A stretch of DNA of 64,000 bases from Pohlia nutans. Lineage: Eukaryota; Streptophyta; Bryopsida; Bryales; Mniaceae. The stretch's first letter is position 1, and each line of letters starts with the position of its first letter. The notes beneath the pieces were generated by a model. It was not told where the DNA came from. It ran no database searches and saw only the letters and a list, made by a program, of their open reading frames with translations. The DNA lies in contig CM040100.1 in NCBI GenBank assembly GCA_022496805.1, positions 11,871,009 to 11,935,008 on the forward strand. The letters are read 5' to 3'. The position numbers and the translations under genes were made by a program. Shown in pieces: positions 42,806 through 53,657 of the stretch.

Positions 42806-44663
42806 ATGGCGTCCTTCACGGGCGTCAAGAATGAAGTCTTCGAGCGGCAACAGCGGCGACAGCAGTTCCACGACCGCGTCTTGGGTCTGAATGCGTATGA
42901 GCGCCACAAGCAATTCATGCTCGACTACCAAACACACTATGGCGGTGTCTCGGCAGGCACACAACGGGAACAGCAGAATGCTCTGCCGCTCAAAACGGAC
43001 CGTGATACTTTGAAGGAGACTTACCGGTTCATTCGTAGTGAGGAAGATGACTTGGAGAGGTCGTGGGAGCAGCGCCTTGCTAAGCGGTACCACGATAAGC
43101 TCTTCAAGGAATATTGCATTGCAGATATGTCGAGGTGATTTAAAAAAAAACAAACCAAAAAAACCCTATTTGAGTTCTGTCGATGGTTCTTGTTTGTGTT
43201 TCTTAAGCCCGAAAGGATCAACATGCCAATTTAGGTTTACTAGTTTTGAGTAGAGCATATGTGGACTCTTTTTTGTTCAATTTAATTTAATTTTCTGATC
43301 AATGCATTCTATGTTCTACATTGATTCAGGTGATAAAATGTATGGCCTCAATTAAGTTGTATTTTCACAATGTGATCAACTGAATTGGTCACTTTGAAAT
43401 CATGAATCCTTGGTCTTCTAGGGTTATACCTTTTTGAGTTCTGTCTATGTGCTTGGACATATCATTATTAAGGGAGTGGAAAGTCTCCCACAGTAAATGT
43501 TTAGATGGCTAGAGAAAGAATATTCTCTAGTTTTGAGTAGATCGTATGTGGACTCTTTTTTGTTCAATTTTCTGATCAAGGCATTTTATGTTCTTCACCG
43601 ATTCAGGTGATAAAATGTAAGGCCTTGACTAAGTTATATTTTTCACAATGTGATCAATTTCAATTGAATTGGTCATTTTAAAATCATGAATCCTTGGTCT
43701 TCTAGGGTTATACATTTTTGAGTGTGCTTGGACATATCAATATTAAGGGAGTGGAAAGCCTCCTACAGTAAATGTCTAGTTGGTAGAGAGAATACTCTGT
43801 CATTGTCAGAGTCTTAACCTTAATCTACACAAGATATAAGCAACAGCTGCATGGGTTAATACTGTTATGGATTTGAGCTTGGTTTAATTATCCGTGGTTG
43901 TGTTTCTTAACCCCTAAAGGACCAAGATGCCCAAATTGGGCTCCATGTTTTTTTTAACAGTTTTGAGTAAGTTCTATGTGGACTTTCTTTTGTTCAAATT
44001 TGTTTCTTTTTTGACCAACATATGCACTGTTCTTCACTGATTCCACTGATATAGATTCAGTCTCATCTGAATTTTATCTTTCACAATATGATCAATTGAA
44101 TTTGTCATTTTAAAGCCATGAATCCTTGTTCCTTTAGGGGTTAAAGAAATATGTTTTGCTTTTTCAGATACAAAGAGAATCGCATTGGATTGAGATGGAG
44201 GACTGAGAAAGAGGTGATTAGCGGGAAGGGACAATTCGAATGTGGCAACAAGAAGTGCACTGCACGTGAAGGTCTTCGGAGCTACGAGGTCAATTTTGCG
44301 TACAATGAGACAGGGGAGAGTAAACAAGCACTTGTGAAACTACGCGTTTGTCCAAAGTGTTCGTACAAGCTGAATTACAGGAAGGAGAAAGAGTTGGAGA
44401 GGGAATTGAGGAAGGAGTCAAGACGGAAGAAACGCAGGTTGTTGAAAGAGAAAAAGAGAGACAAGAGAGGGAGGAGCAACAGTAAGGAAAAGAGGAGACT
44501 ATCAAGTACTCCGGAGGAAGAAGACAGTGATGACTCTGGATCCAGTGAGGACGTGGAGGAGTCCAGGTTCAAACGAACCGTGAAAAAAAAGGATGCCCTT
44601 GGAAAAGCGAGTGAGAACAAGGATGGAGAGTTTGAACCATATTTCAAGGACATGTTTCTGTAA
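42806..44663 (+). CDS. FRA10AC1: FRA10AC1-family protein (spliceosome-associated)
   Basis: Two exons, 42806-43134 and 44168-44663, GT-AG intron in phase 2 splitting the Arg of ...DMSRYKEN. The product is 274 aa (human relative about 315). The conserved core spans the YRFIRSEEDD, WEQRLAKRYHDKLFKEYCIA, YKENRIGLRWRTEKEVISGK and LRSYEVNFAYNETGE blocks, with CxxxxC and CPKC pairs that could bind zinc. From about residue 165 the protein is a long Lys/Arg/Glu tract, then Ser/Asp-rich and acidic, typical of nuclear RNA-associated factors. Family knowledge: FRA10AC1 is a nuclear protein that co-purifies with spliceosomes; its biochemical role is not settled. ATG 42806 is chosen because MASFTGVKN is the family-like start. 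The 1.03-kb intron is filled mostly by family-C MITEs, while both exons are clean. Confidence 0.9.
43207..43423. mobile_element. Family C MITE copy C6a in the FRA10AC1 intron, with adjacent duplication to 43800
   Basis: Starts GCCCGAAAGGATCAACATGCC after TTAA (43203-43206) and ends CTTGGTCTTCTAGGG before TTAT. A second truncated copy of its right two-thirds lies at 43535-43708. The segment between and after ('gtgcttggacatatca', 'taagggagtggaaag') is also duplicated, so element plus flank was tandemly copied once. Confidence 0.7.
43921..44140. mobile_element. TTAA-flanked MITE, family C, copy C7 (220 bp, best-preserved copy)
   Basis: TTAA at 43917-43920 and 44141-44144. Starts CCCCTAAAGGACCAAGATGCC, ends AATCCTTGTTCCTTTAGGGG. 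It sits 27 bp before the 3' splice site of FRA10AC1; a short pyrimidine tract and CAG remain outside it. Confidence 0.85.
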
Positions 44664-44885
44664 AGTGCACATGGCTGGTGATGCTGTGCAGTTTATCTAA
44701 GGTAACTTATCCTAAACGCTACGCTTTCTCTGATCCTACCATTTGACTGCGGGTATGTACGAGCAAAAACATTAGATCAACGTGGTAGTAAATGGAAGAG
44801 AATCACAACACAAGTTTTTTTGTATTTTTTGGATTCACGAATAATATTCTACAGATTTTCAAAATTAAAATCATATGCAACTTAA

Positions 44886-45399
44886 CCCTTTAACGTCCCG
44901 ATTCAACACTGTTTTCAAAGATTTGTTATAAAATGTTTGATGAAAAACAAAAATGGAGTTGATGTACAAAGCTAAGTTGTAAATGTCAATGTGAAGATCA
45001 CATCTGTACGGTTGGATTCATCATATTTATTATTAATATCTTTTAATTAATTTTGCAAGGTTTTCTCTTGAAATTCAATTAAAAATCCCAAATTAACACA
45101 AAAAAATTAAAAAATATTGTAATGAAATTGGAATACCATGCACTACGAGATGGTATGGTTTCCATTATTTGATTCTACTTATTTTGGAAAATCATGTTTA
45201 ACGTCACTTTTTGAACTAAGAATGAAACTTGACATAAACCAATTGTGTTGTTTTTCAAAAAATCACAATATCTTATTTTGAAGATCCATACCGTACAAAT
45301 GATAGTCAACTAGCACAAGAACCATGAGAAATTTGGATGGATAAAAAACTGTTCAAGATGTAGTGTTGAGAAAGGTTGCAATCTGTTCGTGTCAAAGGG
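44886..45399. mobile_element. TTAA-flanked MITE, family E, copy E2 (514 bp)
   Basis: TTAA at 44882-44885 and 45400-45403. Starts CCCTTTAACGTCCCGATTC, ends CTGTTCGTGTCAAAGGG. Inverted relative to E1; about 220 bp after the FRA10AC1 stop. Confidence 0.75.
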
Positions 45400-45403
45400 T
45401 TAA

Positions 45404-46556
45404 TGTTGAAATTTCCCTACCCCTTGATGCTTCAATTCCCATTGGTTGCTTCAAGGAACTCTTCAACTTCCATTGTTTTCTTTTTTTTCAGCTTGTGACA
45501 GTCTCGGGAGATTATGTCCTTCTCTTGTAATGCTAAATCTAGGTGTTGGTGTCTCTTTTAGGTATACATACCATATCAAGGCAACATTCTGATGATCGCG
45601 TTGGCAACGGCATGGCATATGCTTTCTGGTTATGGAAAATGGCTGACTGTCCCTCAACAAGCAGGTTCGTATAATGGTGGTCGATCAACGTACAGAAGTA
45701 TGGATATTACACTACCGTTTTCGACATTATGAAGCTTGAGACAATCGAGGACACTCTGTTTGACCTCAGGAGCTACAGGAGCAGGAATAGCCTGATTGAA
45801 GGATGCAAAGGAGAAGTGTTAAAACTCCCCATGTCTTTCAGTGTATGTGTTATTGTCTGGAGGTTTTTGTTGAAGGTTGTCATCAATCCTCTCAGTAGCA
45901 GAGCCTAAGGTTGTATTGACATCTACAACTTATGGCTGGTTTAATGCACTGAATTCCTGAGATGGAGCAGAAGACCTGGATGAATCATCAAATTCCATTT
46001 GATTTTGGCTGCGACTACCGATGTGGCAATAATATGACGGTTCTTTGTCCAGAGGCTGCAGATTGATCATCCCTTCGGCTATCAAACTATGTACCTCAAG
46101 CTGCACTGAGCTTCACAAGGGATACACATGCACATATGCTGAGTATGTTACCATAGTAGGGTTTATTATGTTTCACTAAGAAACTGGGCACTGGTTTGGT
46201 CACAGACCTAGCTAGAAAACTCTACAATTTCTAGAGTAAATTTGTACATATATGCCTTTTTGCCCTCTGGCATTACAACCATTACAGCATACAAGCTTTG
46301 GCTCTTTGGAAAGCTCATCAAAATTGAGTGGTCACTTCTTTGATTTGATGAAAATATGTGTGGGTGATAAATTGATGTTTGAAAATTTGACTCAATATAA
46401 TGTTTAATTGTGAGAAGTCCTCAACTTTGACAACTTTTTCACACTTGTTTAAGTTCATATTATCATAGTTGATTACAACTTTATGTTAAATAAAGGGTAG
46501 TGATAGTTATACAGAGAGTTTTGAGCTTATGACGTTTGTTCCACAAATGGAGTATA
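45404..46556. other. Intergenic, no gene recognised
   Basis: Mixed composition, no conserved frame, RNA gene or inverted repeat found. Confidence 0.4.
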
Positions 46557-48184
46557 CAGTGACTGTCAAAACTGAGTACGAAATAGCTTAGTCTACCTTT
46601 AGCCATTCATATTTTATAATTTACTGCATTTAATGCCAAATCAGTTGACGGCACAAGTATACATTCAAGTAAATGATGTGGCTACCAAATTACAAGTCCA
46701 GCAATGCAAAATGATTTGAGAAAGATATAGATCAAAGTAAATTAGCTCTAAAACTCAGTTATGCTCACACTTGGATTACGCGGTGAATGCTACAAATTTG
46801 ACATGCACAAGTGGTTTTCTGGGTCTATTTTTTTGGATGGGCATGTTCTTGGCCTTCACATTTATAATTGTGTCCCTATTCAGTGCACATCATGTATGCA
46901 AATTGAGCAAAATGGTTTCATTAAGGTCTCTCTCTGTTGTTGATAGAAAGCAGATAGAAGAAGCTACTTTAGAAAAGTTGAGGAGGGGTGAAAGTACTAG
47001 AAATGTTGCTAGAGACTTACAAGTATCCCAAAGTTGGGTTGCACAATTTCGTAAGCAACATTTGAGTGAGTTGAGTGATGTGAATCGCAGTTTTGGTGGC
47101 AGGCCATAGGTGTACAGTGCAGCTGATCGCAGGGCTTGTGTGAGAGAAATCACTATAGGTGGCTTAGAAACTGCACACAAAGTTGGAAATTACTTGAGAG
47201 GAGCTTCATGTTGGTATGAGTGATAGTACTGTGAGGAGAATGTTACGAAAAGCAGGTTTGAAATGTGAAGTGAAGCAAAAGAAACCAAAGCTCACACTTC
47301 TTCAAATTAAAGGACAATTAGAATTTGCTAGACGTCATTGCCATTGGACTGATGATGATTGGGATTGTGTAGTATTTTCTGATGAAACAAAAATCAACCG
47401 ATTTTACTCTGATGGTCGCAGTTGGTGTTGGTTTCGTGATGGACAGAGTAGAAGTGCTGGAATGGTGCAACAAACTGTCAACTTTGGAGGTGGGGGAGTA
47501 ATGATGTGGGGTTGCATGACTCCGAGTGGCCTTGGTATGATGTGTAGGATTGAGGGAAGAATGGATCAGTACATGTATAGAGAAATTTTAGAGCGAGAAC
47601 TGGTTCATACACTGCATACATACAATCTAGATCCTGCCAATTTGATTTTTCAACAGGATAATGACCCAAAGCATACATCCAAGAGTGTGCGCCGTTGGCT
47701 GAATTCGCAAGAATTCACTCTTTTGAAGTGGCCGGCGCAATCTCCAGACTTGAATCCGATCGAACATTTGTGGGCAACTTTAAAACGTCGACTCAACCAA
47801 TATGAGAGACCTCCCAAAGGAATGTTAGAATTGTGGGAGCGTGTTGAGGATTGTTGGGCTTCAATTACTCCCAGTGAGTGTAAGAACTTGTATAAAAGCA
47901 TGCTTAAGCGCATTGCAGCTGTTATAGTTGCTAAGGGTAGGTGGACAAATTTTTAACTTTGTTCCAGCTAATGTGAGCAAAACTGAGTTTTGGACTGAAC
48001 TTCACTTTACTTTTTTTTTAACATGCATACATGTGTGTAATAGACCTCAATCCCCATGGAAGTATGACTGATTGCAATGGTAATCCTGTGCAATTTATGG
48101 TTTCATTTTTGACGCATCCAATTTCCCTACATTGTTTGTTAAATTTCAGTAAGCTGTGTTCGTACTCAGTTTTGGCAGTCACTG
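46557..48184 (+). mobile_element. Complete Tc1-like (DD34E) transposon, 1628 bp
   Basis: Both ends read CAGTGACTG(T/C)CAAAACTG inward and continue to GAGTACGAA, one mismatch over 26 bp, flanked by TA (46555-46556 and 48185-48186). This is the hallmark of Tc1/mariner insertion. The interior carries one transposase gene in the plus direction, broken by one stop and one frameshift. The well-kept ends suggest a fairly recent insertion. Full-length Tc1-like DD34E elements are typical of animals, fungi and protists; plant mariners are normally DD39D. Confidence 0.92.
46912..47956 (+). pseudogene. Tc1-like DD34E transposase, disrupted
   Basis: The first part (from ATG 46912) has a paired-type helix-turn-helix: DRKQIEEATLEKLRRGEST, then a SQSWVAQFRKQ recognition helix and a GRP hinge. 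A TAG at 47107-47109 interrupts the hinge; the frame continues as YSAADRRACVREI and then shifts by one somewhere between about 47185 and 47205. From 47216 the catalytic half is intact over 246 codons: FSDETKINRF (first Asp), GGGGVMMWGCMT, FQQDNDPKHTS (second Asp) and SPDLNPIEHLW (Glu), with 34 residues between the second Asp and the Glu. The family cuts and pastes DNA at TA. This copy cannot make a full protein, but its ends could respond to a transposase made elsewhere. Confidence 0.92.
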
Positions 48185-48421
48185 TATATCATATCAAAGA
48201 GGTTTGACTTGTTAGGGGTATAGAGCTTGCTTACAAAACAAGGCAATTTTGAAATTGCCTTATGAAACATCATTAGGGGTGTAGTGAAAGAAAATTTACA
48301 TTAGAGAAATTCGCATAGTAAACAAGATGACATGCTTTCCTCACCCACTTTTTTTTGCCTTATATTAGTTGTCTGATTCTATTTGAGAGCACAAGGAGCA
48401 CATGGGTTGGCTTGGGTGAAC

Positions 48422-48700
48422 CCCCGTCTCTAAATCCCCCGGTGGTCTTGAATGTGGGCACTATTCATCCACCCCTCCTTTTTCTGGAATTTCCATTTTG
48501 AGCACCTTCGGTGCTTTTTTTGGCAATTTTTTTTAGTAATTTGGGGCTATAGGCCCCAAATTATCCTAGCGGGACCTACTAGGGAATAGAAAACCATTAG
48601 AGGAGGGGATTGTTTTTTTAGGTGGGGCCTCAACCGGACAAAAATAGGGGGCACTTTTGTCCCCATTCATTCAAGACCACCGGGGGTTCTAGAGAAATCC
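48422..48700. mobile_element. hAT-like MITE with 8-bp target duplication (279 bp)
   Basis: GGGTGAAC occurs at 48414-48421 and 48701-48708. The ends share CCCCGGTGGTCTTGAATG in inverted orientation, with TCTCTA(A/G)A blocks closer to the tips. Without it the flank reads as one continuous sequence. An 8-bp duplication is characteristic of hAT elements. Confidence 0.7.
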
Positions 48701-48708
48701 GGGTGAAC

Positions 48709-48900
48709 CTCCCATGGGTGTAGGGGAGCAAGCGGTCAACGAATGGGAGCGTGGGCTTGGATTGGGAGAGCGTGCCTTTGCATAGAGTAAGTCCTATGTT
48801 CAAGTCCCACCAACCTCGCTTCTCCTACTCATTGGTGCAGAAAAGGTGAAATGAAACTCCTTTTTGATCTATTCTTGGCGGTGCTAGAGATTGAGCCGGA
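48709..48900 (+). repeat. Possible tRNA-derived SINE fragment
   Basis: 'atgttcaagtcccacc' (48809-48824) matches an RNA polymerase III B box, with G-rich tRNA-like sequence upstream. No convincing A box, so tentative. The hAT-like MITE inserted just in front of it. Confidence 0.25.
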
Positions 48901-49132
48901 GTTTGCAAATTCTTTCCCCTTTGAGAGGACTTTACGAATTTCTCTATTGTGCCAAATTTGATAAGAGCAACTTCACCTAGTTGGAAAGGTTTGACATACA
49001 ATATAATGAATGAAAAGTGTTGTAGGCCCTTTTCAAATGGCTTCTAAACCCTCAATTATACCTTGTTAAGCATACTTGTAATTATTTTATTAATTATTTG
49101 TAGGACACATGGTGTGAAGGTGAGAACTTTAA

Positions 49133-49691
49133 CCCCTAAATGTCCTCACCCCTCTCCAAATTCGTTAGTTTTGCAAAGATGCATCATAAAATGCAACCCA
49201 GAGGGATATTTGGAACTTGATGTATGAATAAAAGTTGTACATCATAAATTTTAGATTTTATCAATACGGTTAGATTTGCAATTGCTATCACCAATATTTT
49301 TTAATAAAATTTGAAACTTGAAATTGAAAATTCTTGTGTAATTTGATTACAAATAAGATATTGACAACTTGTACATTAAATTTGTTGTGATTGGTTGAAA
49401 TGTAATACTCTGAGTGTAATGATTTTTGGAGATATTTTGGTTACTTAATTTGATGAGTTGATTTTTTTAAGAGCACTTTTACACTGAAATTTTCAAAATT
49501 TGGAGTGAATCACTACAACATGAAATGAGGCATAAAAATTTCACAAATCATCCCCTATCTAACCGGATCACAGATGCATGAAGCTAACTTCCCATATAAT
49601 ATATAGTAAAAAATCCACATTGCAAAAAGCCAATGACGAATGAGAAGACTGTGTTTGATTTTGTACATCGTCCACTTTCTACGTTTAGGGG
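49133..49691. mobile_element. TTAA-flanked MITE, family D, copy D3 (559 bp)
   Basis: TTAA at 49129-49132 and 49692-49695; starts CCCCTAAATGTCCTCACC and ends CTTTCTACGTTTAGGGG. Inverted relative to D1. Confidence 0.75.
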
Positions 49692-49695
49692 TTAA

Positions 49696-50946
49696 GCTAA
49701 TGAGCTTTTCAAATATAGATTGAAATTTTAGTCTGTATAGATTTGGAATAGAAGGGTGGAGATGCTCTAATAAATTTACAAATAACAAACCCAAGAATCA
49801 CACGGTTGATACCCCTTATAGAACATTCAGACCAAAGATGATGAAAAGGTGATGTGCAAATTTTAATCCTATAGAGTTAAGAGGAGTTTAAAATATATAA
49901 CCCATATGAGGATGTCTATTCCCTCTAAGCTTGTTTACATCAAGAGAAAGAATGATAACTTTCAAAGAATAAACAATGGGCAAAAAGACTCCACTTTCCC
50001 ACACGGTTTAAATATCCCCACTATTTCCTTTTAACATTACAATATTTTGAAAACAAAAATACAATAGGGTAAAATACAATTTTCAATTGCAAGAGTTACA
50101 TTTTTCCACTATGTCATGTGCTACATTGGATTAGGACAAAGAGTTGCCCCTTTTAGTGCAAACACTTGGGATGAGTTTAAAATCATAATCTCTTGAGTTT
50201 TAGATTTCGTCCCTTTAGTTAATGTATGTATACCGAAGATGGACCCTATCTCAAAAAGCAACCCCTACAATGGAATCCAAAAGCAATACTAAAATTTAGA
50301 TATTGATTGTACATGATGTTCACAATAAGAACATAAGAGCCGGCTAGGATCAATTTTAGGTACACCTATAGACAATACTTAAAAAAATTATAACTTATTT
50401 ATACAGTGCTCAAATAATAAGGGGTTGTTAAAGTGCAAGCTTTAAAGGCAAGACTCTCCCACATGTTGCCTCCCGCAATCCACGCTCAAAATTGTGAGAC
50501 TCTCACTAAAACAATTCCCTTCTTCTTGTGACTTTGAACCACCCTTCAAATAGACAATTTGGGCCACGCCGGATTGCTCAAAAGGTCATCACAAAAACTT
50601 GTTGCAAAAACGTGAACAAATATTGGGACAAATACTCACACCTTCACTTGAACTCCTCCTTCACTTACCAATAAAACCCAACAAGAACAATTTTGTTGAA
50701 TAATAGTAAATATTCTTAGTTACTCTTATTGGCAATTGTGGGTGCACATAGCTTAGAACTTCTCCACTAAATAGCTCTTCAGCAGTGGAAAAATGAATGT
50801 GCATGAATTGATCAACGATTTATTTGGAGAGAGACATGGAATAGTATAACCCAGTTGAGGACCTCCAAAAGTGTATCTTCTCTTCTTAACTAAACAACAT
50901 GATTACTCAATCCATACATGGTGACTTGTGAGTGGCTTACTTACTA
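49696..50946. other. Intergenic, no gene recognised; partial family-J sequence near its right end
   Basis: 50860-50940 resembles the middle of the J elements ('gtgtatcttctcttcttaa', 'tggtgacttgtgagtgg'). Nothing else is recognisable. Confidence 0.4.
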
Positions 50947-51016
50947 CTCCCTTTGTCCCACTAAAACACCATGATTTCATTGGAATCCATGGATTAGTGG
51001 GACAGGGAGGTGGGAG
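50947..51016. mobile_element. Very short Stowaway-like element (70 bp)
   Basis: CTCCCTTTGTCCCACTAA at the left and TTAGTGGGACAGGGAGG...GGGAG at the right, flanked by TA (50945-50946, 51017-51018). Practically only the two ends remain. Confidence 0.5.
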
Positions 51017-51824
51017 TAAGTCCATTCAAGTGCAGCCATATCTCTGTCCATCCCATCGCCTGCTTCCCATCCAAATCTACTTTATCATCGAAACTTGCCA
51101 AAACAATCCCATAAGGATTGGCGGAGTGATGGATGTCGTGTATATAGGACTAAACGGTTCACCGCTCAGCATTCGGATGGTGTAGCGTCTGTCTGTAGCG
51201 TCTGTCTGAGCGGGGGCAGGAAGGTGTGGATGTGGGGCGCTTGGGCTGGGCCTGCGAAGGCGTGTTGAGAGCCTGCCCACTCCAAGCATGGAGTTACCTC
51301 CGGTCATCTAACCGGAGGGTTAGATTGCCACGGTGTTAGAGAGGAGGGTACCGCGTCAGGGGCGGGCAACCGAGCAGCGTTTACTTCCCGCTCTGTGTAG
51401 TGGAGGGATCACGGGCTTGAATGTTCTTCGCAGATCACTCACCTTAGCATGTTCCCACTGACCATCTTCCCTTTTGCAAAAATGCAACTGATTTGCAGCA
51501 GGGAGTCCAATTCTCTTGTGCAATTCTTCTGCAAAAGTGATTTGGAAAACTGTATGCAAGTGATGAGATTCGGGGTTTGAGCTCAGAATTTTGGGCATGG
51601 GCGCTCAAACGGAAAGAAACTCATTGAAATTTTGCACCAGAAGTGCGAGAGCTCTGCCACTCATCAGTCGCGATTACAGTGAGCAACGAGGAATTGAAGA
51701 CGGATGCGACCCAAGAAAACCAGTTGCAATGCGGTCTGACGCCGTTGCAAATCCCTTCTTGTAAATTCCATTGCAGCGGTTTGCAATCTCGATTGCTGCA
51801 GGGATTTTGGATCCTGCTGCAGTG

Positions 51825-53657
51825 ATGAGGCCGATGTGCGCAGGCTGCGCGCGGCCCGTGTCCGTGTGCCTGTGCGAGGTCATTCCCTCGCCTCCCGTCC
51901 CTCTCCGAACGCGCCTGCTCATCCTGCAGCACCCGCACGAGCTCAAGCACAAGCTGGCCACGGTCCCCGTGCTGGCGCGGTGCGTGCAGCCCTGCCATGT
52001 GGTCGTGGGTCGCCGCCTGCACTCCTGCAACTGGCCCTTCGCTTCCCATGGTCAGCACACGCTTCTCCTGTTCCCTGGCCTTGACGCCACGGAGCTTCAA
52101 CCTTGGCACGACGCGAACGGAGCTCATGTATTGCCGCAGGTGCGTACTAGTCTCGAAATTGTGGCACTTCAGGTCATTGCTTCAGGATTTAGGGTTTAGG
52201 GTTTAAGGAGATCTCAGGAGCGTTGAGTATGCGTTGCCTCGCGGTGCGTACTAGTATCGAAATTGTGATCGAAATTGTTCTGGGAAAGAATTCTTGAACT
52301 TGGGTGATGCTTCAATCCTATAGACTCCAATTTTTTTGAATGCACAGTCGCTGCGAAATTGGTCTTTGTGTGCGCACTAGTCTTGAAATTATGATCATAA
52401 CAATTCTCTCACTTGCGTGATGCTTCTATCTTGTAGAGACCAATTCTTTTAGAATGCGGTTGTGGCACTTCAGGTCATTGCTTGAGAATTTAGGGTTTAG
52501 GGTTTAGGGTTTTTAAGGTTTGGGGTTTTTGGGGTTTAAGGAGATCTGAGGAGCGTTGCGTATGCGTTGCCTCGCTCGACGCAGGTGCGTACTAGTATCG
52601 AAATTGTGATCGCGATTGTTCTGGGAAAGAATTCTTGCACTTGAGTGATGCTTCAGTTCTGTAGAGACCAAATTTTTTTTTAATGTACGGTCGTTGCGAG
52701 GTTGGTCGTTGTGTGAGTTTTCTAGGGTTTTAGGGTTTAAGTGGGCAGGTTTAGTGCAGGTAAGGCAGGGCGCTGAGATCTGAACAATGCCCTCAGTTTG
52801 GATTCCTGGAATCGATTCAAATACTTTCCTGGCTCCCACATTAGCCACCTCTAAAACTGGAACTCCGGGTGTGTGTAAGATTCCATTTGAACTTTAATCG
52901 GGCGTTGCAATCTGAATACTGAGAATCAGAACATAGGTAATGGCTTGTTGGAAGAGCATTCTTTATAGCTTTCTAACACTCATAAGATTTGACCCAGAAA
53001 TGAGCAAGATGTCTCAAAAAAACGAACTGCTTGTTGGCCTCTCTCTGTTCTCCTGCAACCCTTGCTGTGATCCGAATACTTCGAGTTGGGAGTTTTATTA
53101 TAGCTCGTTAGAACCACATTGTCAGCAGATATATCACTCAAAACAGTCGGTTGAGAAATGAGCTGAAATGAAATTTGGAGAGCAACCATCTGGTTAATCA
53201 TCAGGGCGTTTTTTTGTCCAGTTTCATCTTTCTCATAAATGCTTTCCGTGACCAGAATGAACACAATGACGCCCCAGCTGAGCAGATTAGGGACGGTTCA
53301 GATGATCGGATTACTACACTGGTGGTGCTGGATGGGACTTGGGAACATGCACAGGAAATGGTGAAGGCCAGTTTGCCGTTCCTGGCCCACTTCGTCACGC
53401 AAGTGTGCCTGCCATTCGACATTCACGCAGACGGCCACGGCATGGGCGAGTCGGATCTGATCATACGCAAGGAGCCCTTCGGTGGATGTGTCAGCACAAT
53501 GGAAGCCGTGACGCGTGCTCTTGCCATTCTGGAGCCTGAGGGCCACCTCCTTGAAACCAAACTCATGCAAGTCTTACGCAAGATGGTGTCACTCCAGGCA
53601 TCGCACTTCGGCTCCCCTAAGATTCGGCCAAAGCTGAAAAAGAAGTCCAAAGAATAG
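51825..53657 (+). CDS. DTW-domain protein, probable tRNA acp3U-forming aminocarboxypropyltransferase
   Basis: Two exons, 51825-52139 and 53256-53657, GT-AG intron in phase 0; 238 aa. Residues 5-17 (CAGCARPVSVCLC) are the N-terminal Cys cluster that binds zinc in the TDD/DTW family. Residues 131-134 (DGTW) are the name-giving motif, embedded in VVLDGTWEHAQEM. Further on, ESDLIIRKEP and STMEAVTRAL are also family blocks. The C terminus is a basic KKKSKE tail. Family knowledge: DTWD1/DTWD2 and bacterial TapT use S-adenosylmethionine to add an aminocarboxypropyl group to uridine in tRNA. The start ATG is the first placing the Cys cluster near the N terminus; the frame is open further upstream without similarity. 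The 1.1-kb intron includes a duplication with copies of the 5' splice region. Which of DTWD1 or DTWD2 is closer cannot be decided by eye. Confidence 0.85.
52139..52745. repeat. Tandem duplication in the DTW intron with telomere-type motifs and repeated splice-donor-like sequence
   Basis: A 301-bp unit is present twice (for example 'gtggcacttcaggtcattgc' at 52161 and 52462). Each contains two or more TTTAGGG units and 'gcgtatgcgttgcctcgc'. The exon-end sequence GCAGGTGCGTACTAG (52136-52150) recurs as GCGGTGCGTACTAG near 52240 and as an exact copy near 52582. Confidence 0.8.

Noticed and set aside
46761..46911. Upstream extension of the Tc1 transposase frame
   Set aside because: It is hydrophobic and unlike any Tc1 N terminus; the helix-turn-helix begins after ATG 46912.
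51356..51598. Minus-strand frame of 80 codons upstream of the DTW gene
   Set aside because: No recognisable domain and no splice partner; likely incidental.
52192..52512. Telomere or subtelomere boundary
   Set aside because: Only two to four TTTAGGG units at a time, inside an intron; interstitial motif, not a chromosome end.
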